A DNA stretch of 10,227 nucleotides from Parvularia atlantis (Eukaryota; Opisthokonta; Rotosphaerida): NCBI GenBank assembly GCA_943704415.1, contig CALSCO010001118.1, positions 64,001 through 74,227 of the forward strand. The letters run 5' to 3'. The notes beneath the pieces were generated by a model. The model was not told the origin of the DNA. It saw nothing but the letters and a program-made list of their open reading frames with translations, and did not search any database. Each line of letters opens with the position of its first letter. The stretch's first letter is position 1. The position numbers and the translations under genes were made by a program. Shown here piece after piece: positions 1 to 7,470 of this stretch.

Positions 1-10
1 GGCGCGCCGA

Positions 11-106
11 CTACAGCTTCGCGTCGGGCAACGTCACCTCGCCCCGCAGGCCGCTCTTCGCGTGCCAGCCGCGGCCGCCCGCCAACGTCACGATCCTCCC
101 GAGCAT
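11..106 (-). CDS. Probable first exon of an unidentified gene, cut by the window edge
   Basis: On the minus strand an ATG at 106-104 opens a frame beginning MLGRIVTLAGG and reaching a TAG at 13-11. All 32 wobble positions from the ATG to the TAG are G or C, and this pattern stops exactly at the ATG, which is what a true start codon would give. The first 22 residues contain basic and hydrophobic residues but no acidic ones, so a mitochondrial targeting sequence is possible. A GTGACG donor follows codon GAG at position 38, so the exon may really be 106-38 with an intron running out of the window. The 49-bp gap to the upstream YAR1-like stop fits the local spacing. The complementary plus frame shares the same wobble positions but has no in-frame stop until 885-887, so I prefer the minus reading. 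The family is not recognised. Confidence 0.4.
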   Translation of the reverse strand: MLGRIVTLAGGRGWHAKSGLRGEVTLPDAKL

Positions 107-155
107 AGATGCTGTGAGAACGTTCGCGAACAGTCGCGCCGCTCACCGATTGAGG

Positions 156-867
156 TTAGTCGTGTCCCTCGGGCGCCGGCTCACCCGCGTCCTCCTCGGT
201 CACGACGACGCTGCCGCCAGCCGGCGGTGGCCCGTCCGCGGCGCCGTCGTCGTCCTCCTCGGCGCGGTACCGCGGCGATTGCACGATAGCCACGCAGACC
301 TCGTCGTGCTGGCGCTGCATGCCCTCGTCGAGCGGCGTGCGCCCGCTGACGTTCTTGATCTGCTCACGTGCGCGCGCACGCGCATCAGCCCTCCGCTGCG
401 ATCTGCGCGGGGCGCGGCAGGCCTGCGGGTGTGCGCCAAACTCGAGCAGCAACTTGACGACGGCCAGGTGCCCGTTGAGCGCGGCCCAGTGCAGCGCCGT
501 GTTGCCGCCGCTGTTGCGCGCGTCAACGAGGTCGCGGCGGCACCGTGTGAGCAGGAACGCGACGACAGCTGCACCACGGCCACCGTCAGCCTGCACGCGT
601 GCACAGCGCGCGCGCGCACGGCCGCACCCTCGTGCCCGTTGGCAGCCGCGAGGTGCAGCGCAGTGCTGCCGTTGGCGTCGGTCGCGTTCGGGTTCTGCCC
701 GTGCGCATGCGGTTGCGTGCGCCGTGAGCCCTCGCCGCACCACGAGGCGCCGCGCGGCACGCCACCAGCTGCAGCCCTGGTGCGTCGAGCAGCTGCCGCA
801 GGTCGTCGAGGTCGCCGTAGCGCGCCGCCAGCAGCACATCCTCGCCCGTCACGTTGTCACCTTCCAT
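156..867 (-). CDS. YAR1: YAR1-like ankyrin-repeat protein (uS3/Rps3 chaperone type), 4 exons
   Basis: Spliced exons 867-766, 694-628, 568-423 and 359-156 encode 172 residues ending in TAA. Three ankyrin-type units are visible: an N-terminal helical unit (LLAARYGDLDDL, about residues 12-23), TALHLAAANGH (45-55) and NTALHWAALNGHLAVVKLL (79-97), then a degenerate unit around GRTPLDEG. An acidic tail with EEDDD follows. This order, the short length and the acidic C-terminus match fungal Yar1, which binds newly made ribosomal protein uS3 and keeps it soluble until it joins the 40S particle. Introns 1 and 2 (71 and 59 nt) are GT-AG. Intron 3 must be GC-AG, or else 21 extra in-frame residues stay inside the last repeat. 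The start codon faces the OLA1 start 24 bp away. Ankyrin repeats are promiscuous, so the orthology is less certain than the fold. Confidence 0.8.
360..422 (-). other. Probable GC-AG intron 3 of the YAR1-like gene
   Basis: The reading frame is open across this 63-nt segment, but its translation is an arginine/alanine-rich insert inside an ankyrin unit. Removing it joins GAHPQ to IKNVSGRTP, which restores the spacing seen in Yar1. The segment ends in GAGCAG, preceded by a branch-like CTGAT. No usable GT occurs at the 5' edge, where the sequence is CAG followed by GCCTGC. A GC donor is therefore the best reading; constitutive retention of the 21 codons is the alternative. Confidence 0.6.
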
Positions 868-891
868 CGCCACGTGGCATATTCTAACGCC
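868..891. promoter_or_regulatory. 24-bp bidirectional promoter core between YAR1-like and OLA1 start codons
   Basis: The whole interval between the two divergent ATG codons is 24 bp. It contains the perfect palindrome CCACGTGG at 870-877, an E-box/G-box core of the kind bound by bHLH factors such as fungal Cbf1, followed by an AT-rich stretch ATATTCTAA at 879-887. No classical TATA box is present. Because both 5' UTRs must fit, transcription of each gene probably starts inside this interval or within the opposite gene's first exon. The promoter role is inferred from position and the palindrome. Confidence 0.65.
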
Positions 892-2770
892 ATGGCATCG
901 AGTGCGAGCGCAGGCGCCAAGAAGGGCGCGCCGGCCGAGCGCGTGTTCCTCGGGCGGCCGTCCAACAACCTGCGCATCGGCCTCGTCGGTGCGTGTGCGT
1001 GGGCGGCGGTCGCCTGCTGGCTGACGGCGGCGCGCACATACGCGCTCGCACAGGCCTGCCGAACGTCGGGTGCGTCTTGCCTTGTGGTTGCGCCAGCGGA
1101 GAGCGCTGACACGGCCGTCCGCGCCCCCGCGCACGCTCGCAGCAAGTCGTCGCTGTTCAACACGCTCACCAACAGCGCCACCGCGGCCGAGAATTACCCG
1201 TTCTGCACGATCGGTGCGCGCGGCCGTCGTGCCGTCGCGAGCGCGCGCTGATCACCCGCTTGATAGACCCGTCCGAGGCGCGCTGCGCCGTGCCGGACGA
1301 GCGCTTCGACTGGCTGTGCGAGACGTACAAGCCCGCATCCAAGGTGCCGGCGTACCTGACCGTGGTCGACATCGCCGGCCTCGTCAAGGGCGCGGCCGAG
1401 GGCGCGGGCCTGGGCAACGCGTTCTTGTCGCACATCCGCGCCGGTGCGCGAAGACGTGAAGCGAGTGCGCACTGTGGCGCACTGAGCGGCGCGCGCGGCA
1501 GTCGACGGCATCTTCCAGGTCGTGCGCGCGTTCGACTCGGAGGAGGTCGCGCACGTCGAGGGCGACGTCAACCCCGTGCGTGACATGCAGATCATCCACG
1601 AGGAGCTTAGGTGCGCGCGCGCACACACGAGCGCGACCAGGCGTGGCTCACACGCGGCCGCACGCACCCGCAGGATCAAGGACGAGGAGTTCCTCGCCAA
1701 GAAGAAGAACGAGCTCGAGCGGAAAGGCGCCAACCGCGGCGTGAAGGAGGTCAAGGCCGAATACGTACGTAGAGGAGGCCGGCGGCTGTCGTGCTTTGTG
1801 CGTGCGTGTGCGGCTGAGGCGTGCCCGTCGCAGGACGTCGTGTGCAAGGCGCATCAGCTCGTGTCGGAGCAGAAGGTCGACGTCCGCTACGGCGACTGGA
1901 ACGCGAAGGAGGCCGAGGAGCTCATGTCGATGCAGCTGCTCACGGCCAAGCCGGTCATCTACCTCGTCAACGTTTCGCAGGACGACTACATCCGGAAAAA
2001 AAACAAGTGGTGCGACCCGGGGGCCGCTGCGAGACGCGTGCTCACGCGCGCGCGCGCTCTTCGGCAGGCTCGCCAAGATCAAGGCCTGGGTTGACGAGCA
2101 CGACGTGTACGACGAGAAGCCGCCGATCATCCCCGTCAGCGTCGAGCTCGAGTTGAAAGTGCGATGCGCGTGCGCGCACCCTGTGGCTGACACGCGTGCG
2201 CTACGCAGCTGTCGACGATGTCGCCCGAGGACCGCGTCACGTTCCTGAAGGAGCTCAACACCGTCTCGATCCTGCCCAAGATCATCGTCACGGGCTACAA
2301 GGCGCTGAGCCTGATCTACTTCTTCACGGCGGGCGAGGACGAAGTGCGCGCGTGGACGATCCGGGTGCGTGCTCACTGCAGACCCGCGCCGACGCTGCGA
2401 TCGCTGATGAGACGCGCGCGCGTGTGCGGGCACAGACCGGCACCAAGGCGCCGCAGGCAGCCGGTACGGCGGGCGCGACGGCAAGCACACGGGGCTGACG
2501 GGCGCGCGCGCGCGCGCAGGCGTGATCCACACCGACTTTGAGCGCGGGTTCATCATGGCCGAGACGATGGCCTTCGCTGACCTGAAGGAGGCCGGCTCGG
2601 AGGCGCAGGTCAAGGCCGCCGGCAAATACAAGCAGAAGGGCAAGGAGTACGTGGTCGTCGACGGCGGTGCGGCTGCAGCGGGTGCTCTAGTGCGGTGCGC
2701 TGTGCGTCTGACTCCGCTGCCAGACATCATCTACTTCAAGTTCAACGTGACGGCGCAAAAGAAGAAGTGA
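892..2770 (+). CDS. OLA1: OLA1/YchF family Obg-like ATPase, 12 exons
   Basis: Twelve exons give 401 residues, the usual family length (about 395): 892-988, 1054-1069, 1143-1213, 1267-1443, 1502-1610, 1674-1764, 1834-2009, 2068-2158, 2209-2364, 2436-2463, 2520-2666 and 2724-2770 (TGA). The protein is a cytosolic P-loop NTPase that binds ribosomes and hydrolyses ATP in preference to GTP, with roles in translation and stress control. Visible are the P-loop GLPNVGKSS (residues 33-41), G3 DIAGLVKGA (from 96), the NxxE-type G4 position reading NVSQ (233-236), the invariant YIRKKNKW, and the C-terminal TGS domain with [17 protein letters not shown] and FERGFIMAE. Introns are 50-73 nt, most with GTGCG donors. 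The start is the only ATG shortly before the G domain. Oddities are a P-loop split over three exons and Q instead of E in G4. Confidence 0.97.
1054..1069 (+). other. OLA1: 16-nt microexon coding the core of the OLA1 P-loop
   Basis: Exon 2 is only GCCTGCCGAACGTCGG, between an intron ending CACAG (989-1053) and one starting GTGCGTC (1070-1142). With one base from exon 1 and one from exon 3 it encodes GLPNVG of GLPNVGKSS. No other splice choice restores the invariant motif. Skipping it removes 16 nt, which both destroys the nucleotide-binding site and shifts the frame. Confidence 0.93.
2436..2463 (+). other. OLA1: 28-nt exon 10 in the OLA1 TGS domain
   Basis: This short exon encodes TGTKAPQAA plus one base and lies between introns of 71 nt (2365-2435, GTGCGTG...CACAG) and 56 nt (2464-2519, GTACGG...GCGCAG, with a CTGAC branch-like site). 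The residues match the conserved [13 protein letters not shown] segment of the family exactly, which fixes both splice sites. Confidence 0.93.
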
Positions 2771-2821
2771 GGCCCTCTGCGCGTATTGGCATTTGCGGTT
2801 GCGCGTCGGCGCGGCGGAGCA
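2771..2821. other. 51-bp convergent spacer between OLA1 and RPR2 stop codons
   Basis: Only 51 bp separate the two stop codons of these tail-to-tail genes. The spacer includes a relatively AT-rich patch, GTATTGGCATTTGCGG, but no AATAAA on either strand. Both 3' UTRs must overlap or run into the opposite coding region, so antisense overlap of the two mRNAs is expected. Confidence 0.6.
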
Positions 2822-3513
2822 TCACGCGGACACTTTGGGTGCAGGCTCGGGAGGGTCTGGTGGCGGCTGCGGCTGCGGCGGGACGGCTGTGGCGGATGCG
2901 GCGCCCTCGAAGACGTGCACGGGCAGCCCGTCGTACGCGAGCACGTGGTCCGGCCGCGTGAGCAGGCGGCGACAATGCCCGCAGCTGAGGCAGGTCAGGT
3001 TGACGTGCTGCTCGCGCCGTGCTGGCGGGAACCTGTCAGCGCCACGCACGAGGCACAGCGCAGCGCGGCCACGCACGTCGCACGCGCACGCGGCACGTCT
3101 CACCCGGGATGAGCGGCGTGCGGCAGTGCTCGCACAGCGCGCGCTTCACGTCCGGGTGCCTGCATGATGAGCGCGCGCGCGTGCGTGTCAGCAGTGTCCT
3201 CACCGCGGGCGGCACCGCGCGCACATCCGCAGCACGAAGCGCTCGGCCACGCCCGCGGCGATCGTGCCGTAGAAGCCGCTGAGCTGCGCGTGCCCGTTGA
3301 GCCAGCCCATTGTGCACGCGCATACAGATCGCACACCGATGCCGCGTTGCGCTCGGTCAGCCGCCGCCGCCTGCGCCCGTGCTTGTGGCCGTTCGCATCG
3401 TGCCGATGCGTGCCGTCGCCGTCACCGCGCAGCGCCGTCGCGAGCACGGCCGCCTGCGCCGCAAAGTTGATCCGCAGCAGCGCGTCGGTCGAGGCCGGCG
3501 GGTTGACGGCCAT
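2822..3513 (-). CDS. RPR2: RNase P protein subunit, Rpr2/Rpp21/Snm1 family, 4 exons
   Basis: Exons 3513-3337, 3283-3225, 3159-3077 and 3021-2822 encode 172 residues. The family binds the RNase P RNA and helps cleave 5' leaders from pre-tRNA; the related Snm1 acts in RNase MRP. The order fits: an N-terminal helix LLRINFAAQAAVL (12-24), LSGFYGTIAAG (60-70), VLRMHPDVKRALCEHC (76-91) with the first CxxC, LIPGETCRVR, then NLTCLSCG with the second CxxC; the zinc ligands are C88, C91, C117 and C120. LLTRPDHVLAYDG follows, as in Rpp21, and then a proline-rich tail. A basic, histidine-rich insert (about residues 30-51) separates the first two helices. Introns of 53, 65 and 55 nt use GTGTGC, GTGCGC and GTGCGT donors. 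The start at 3513 matches the family. An in-frame ATG at 3558 would add 15 residues and overlap the MTR4 start. Rpr2 is preferred over Snm1, but this is not proven. Confidence 0.9.
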
Positions 3514-3556
3514 GCGCGACCACGGCCGTGCTGGCGCACACAAGTAGCCTGACAGC
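3514..3556. promoter_or_regulatory. 43-bp bidirectional promoter between RPR2 and MTR4
   Basis: The interval between the divergent start codons is 43 bp and contains the perfect 10-bp palindrome CACGGCCGTG at 3521-3530. There is no TATA box. A CTGAC at 3550-3554 lies just before the MTR4 ATG without a following acceptor, so I do not read a 5' UTR intron there. The sequence CATG at 3556-3559 contains ATG on both strands: the MTR4 start on plus and an upstream in-frame ATG for RPR2 on minus. The function is inferred from position and the palindrome. Confidence 0.6.
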
Positions 3557-6500
3557 ATGGCTTCGGCAAGGCGGCGCGCGGCGCCGGTCGAGGACGAGGA
3601 CGAGGAGGGCGTGCCGGCGGACGAGCGGCCGCAGGTCGTGCTGGACGAGGGCGACGGTGAGGTCGAGATGGGCGGCGCGGACGACGACGACGACGACGAC
3701 GAGCAGCAGCAGCAGCAGCGCGAGAAGGAGAAGGAGAAGGAGCAGCGCCGCGCCGGCAAGAAGCGCGCGCGGGTGGACGAGGACGGCGAGGACAGCGCGG
3801 CGGCGACGCCGGCGGCACCGGCCGCGACCAAGGGGTGCGTCGCCGGCGGAGCGGGGGCGAGCGGCGCGCGTCTGAGCAACTCGCGCCGCGCAGGACGCGT
3901 GGGGGCCAGCCGCAGGCCGTCGTGTCGGACGCCGAGATCGCCGCGAGCAACTCGAAGGAGGTGCGGCACGAGGTCGCCGTGCCGGCCAACTACCCCTTCA
4001 CGCCGCTCAACGAGTACACGGTGCGCGCGCTTCTGGCTTGCGGCGCGCGGCTGAGCGACCGAACGGGGCGCAGGCACCGGCCAAGCCCGCGCGCGAATAC
4101 CCGTTCGTGCTCGACCCGTTCCAGAAGTGGTCGATCGCGTGCATCGAGCGCGGCGAGTCGGTCCTCGTCTCGGCGCACACGTCTGCCGGCAAGACCGTCA
4201 TCGCCGAGTTTGTGTCGCGCGCGCCGCCGCCGTGTCCGCACTGTTGTTGATCGGCGCAACGCAGGTACGCCATCGCGCTCTCGCTGCGCAACAAGCAGCG
4301 CGTCATCTACACGTCGCCCATCAAGGTGCATGCGTGCCTGCGCGCGTGCGCCCGCGTCGTGAGCCGCGACCGTCCACCAGGCGCTCAGCAACCAAAAGTA
4401 TCGCGAGCTGTACGAGGACTTCCAGGACGTGGGCCTGATGACGGGCGATGTGACGATCAACCCGACGGCGAGCTGCCTCGTGATGACGACCGAGGTGAGT
4501 CCGCCTGCGTGCGCGTGCGCAGCTTATGCGCGCGCCCAGATTCTGCGCAACATGCTCTACCGCGGCTCGGAGGTGATGCGCGAGGTCGCGTGGGTCGTCT
4601 TTGACGAGATACACTACATGCGCGACAAGGGTGCGCTACATACCGTGACGATGCTGCGCAATGAGCCTGAGACGGTGGCGCACGCAGAGCGCGGCGTTGT
4701 GTGGGAGGAGAGCATCATTATGCTGCCCAAGAGCGTGCACCACGTGTTTCTGTCAGCCACGATCCCGAACGCGCGTGAGTTTGCCGAGTGGATTTGCAAA
4801 GTGCACGAACAGGTGCGCTGCGCCGTGCGGCGTCTGCGTCTGCGCGGCCGACACGACGGTTGCGTGCAGCCGTGCCACGTCGTCTATACCGACTACCGTC
4901 CGACGCCGCTGCAGCACTACCTCTTCCCGGCTGGCGGCGACGGCATCTTTCTCGTGCTCGACGAGCAGGGCAAGCTGCGAGAGGACAACTTCACCAAGGC
5001 GCTGGTGTGTGCGCGTGCAGGAGTGCGCGCGCAACGTCGCTCACCGCCGACGTCGCGCAGTCCATGGTGGCCGACACGCCCGCACGTGGCAGCGGCGGCG
5101 GCGGCGGGCGCGGCGACCGCAAGGGCGCGGGGGCGCGCGGGCCGTCAGACATTAGCAAGGTGCGCGTCCCGCCTGCACGCGCCGGACGATCGCTGATGCC
5201 GTCTTCGCCCACTGCAGATCATCAAGATGATCATGGAGCGCAGTTACCAGCCGGTGATCGTCTTCGCCTTCTCCAAGCGCGAGTGCGAGAACCTGGGCAA
5301 ACAGATGTCCAAGCTCGACTTCAACACGGAGGTACGCGTGGGCGCGGGGTAGCGGCCGAGCGTGACACTGCCGCGCACGCGCAGGATGAGAAGGCGATGG
5401 TCGAGGCCGTGTTTACGAACGCGATCGACTCGTTGTCGGAGGACGACAAGGCGCTGCCGCAGATTGAGGCGATCCTGCCGGTGTGTGCGGCCGTGCGGCG
5501 CCGACGTGGCGGGCTGCTGACACGCTTCTCGCAGCTGCTTAGGCAAGGCATCGGCATCCACCACGGTGGCCTGCTGCCGATCTTGAAGGAGGTAATCGAG
5601 ATCATGTTCCAGGAGGGTTTGCTCAAGGCGCTGTTTGCGACCGAGACGTTTGCGATGGGCCTCAACATGCCCGCGCGCACGGTCGTGTTCACGTCCGTGC
5701 GCAAGTTTGACGGCAAGGACTTTCGCTGGGTGCGCGGTGCCTGCGACGTCACCCGGGGAAGGCTGCGCAGCTCACGCGAGCGCCGCGCGCCAGGTGAGCT
5801 CGGGAGAGTACACGCAGATGGCCGGGCGCGCCGGCCGTCGCGGCCTGGACGACCGCGGCATCGTGATTCAGATGGTCGACGAGCGCATGGACCCGGCCGC
5901 GGCGCGCAAGATGCTCATGGTGCACGGCGCCTGCCGTGAGCTGGGCGCTGTGCTGACGGCGAGCAGGGCGGCGCTGACAACCTCACGAGCGCGTTCCATC
6001 TGTCGTACAACATGATCCTGAACCTGATGCGCATCGAGGACATCAGCCCCGAGTACCTGCTTGAACGCTCTTTCTTCCAATTCCAAAACAACGCGTCGGT
6101 GCCGGCACTCGAGCAGCGTACGCGCGCCAGGCACCTTGTGAGCAGCTCACGCTGGCACCGTGCCCGCAGAGGTCAAGGAGCTCGAGGCAAAGCGCGACGG
6201 CATCGTGATCGACAACGAGGAGGGCATAGCCGAGATGCACTTGATCAAGCAGCAGCTCACGCGCTACGCAGAGGACGTGCGCACGGTCGTCAACCACCCG
6301 TCGTTCTGCCTGAGCTTCCTGACGGTGCGGCGGTGCGGCTTGCGGGTCGACCAGCAGCTGATGACGCGCCGGCCGCAGCCCGGGCGGCTTGTGCGCGTGC
6401 GCGACGGCGAGGTCGACTACGGCTGGGGCGCGGTGATCAACTACCAGAAGCGCTCGACGCAGACGAAGCTGGTGTGTGCGCCTGCGCGTGCGTCAGTGTG

Positions 6501-7390
6501 CACGCCTGCTGACCGCGGCGCAGAGCGGCGCCGTGCCCGTCGACGGCTCCGTGGCCAAGTACATCGTCGACGTGCTGCTGTACTGCGAGCCCGGGTCGAG
6601 CGCCAACGGGCGCATCCCCACGCCGGCCAAGCCCGGTCAGAAGGGCGAGATGTTGGTGCGTGCAGTGCAGTGCAGAGCGGGACGACGGCGGGGCGGGCGC
6701 CAAGCAGACGCGCGGCGCCAGGCCGTGCCGGTCATGCTCAGCACGCTCGACGGCGTGAGCTCGATCCGCGTATACATGAGCAAGGACGTGCGGCCGCTCG
6801 ACAGCCGCCAGGCCGTCTACAAGGCGGTGCAGGTGCGTCGCGGTCGCTGCGTCGCGGTGTGCGCTTCTCATGCCGCGTGCCGGGCGCAGGAGGTCAAGAA
6901 GCGCTTCAACGAGGTCGTGCCGCTGCTGGACCCGATCGAGGACATGAAGATCGAGGACGCGGGCTTTAAGAAGCTGCTGGCGGTGCGTGGCGCGCGCCTT
7001 TGTGACATAGCGGCGGCGCCTGACGGTTGTGCGCGCGCCAGAAAATGGAGACGCTCGAGAAGCGCCTGAAGGAGCACACGCTGGCCAAGGACCCGCAGCT
7101 CGCCGCGCTGTACGACGCGTACGAGGGCAAGGTGCGGCCCATTCTCCGCGGTGGGTGGCAGGTGGCGGGCGCGGCTGGTGGGTTCCGGGGCGCGCCGCAG
7201 CCCGATGCGTGCCCGGCTCATAGGCGGCGCCGTGCCGAGCTGGGCTGGGGCGTGGTGCGCAGAACAGACGCGCGCTGCTTATTACGAGCGCGGGGCGGGG
7301 TCTGCTCTTTTTGCGCCCTGGTCTCCGGCTGTGCTCTTGCAACGGCAGCCACACGCTTTCTCTCCCCCGCGCTCGCGCATGCGCGCACTC

Positions 7391-7470
<80 letters not shown>

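Noticed and set aside
3454-3508. A possible GTGACGG...GCGCAG intron (55 nt) within RPR2 exon 1, actually located near 3423-3369
   Set aside because: Its removal shifts the frame and creates an immediate TGA; keeping the segment gives a continuous basic insert that joins correctly to the next exon.
3100-4077. A 325-codon minus frame covering RPR2 exon 1 and the MTR4 N-terminus
   Set aside because: Only the RPR2 exon part is real; the Ser-rich upstream part is the complement of the MTR4 Asp/Gln-rich start.
4202-4264. Alternative donor for MTR4 intron 3 after TTTGT, giving AEFVYAIAL
   Set aside because: The GTTTGT donor at 4208 gives AEYAIAL, identical to the conserved family segment, although its donor is unlike the GTGCG majority; transcript data could overturn this.
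7392-7469. The CA array considered as a telomeric or CRISPR-type repeat
   Set aside because: It is a simple dinucleotide run inside an intron, with no spacers and no terminal position.
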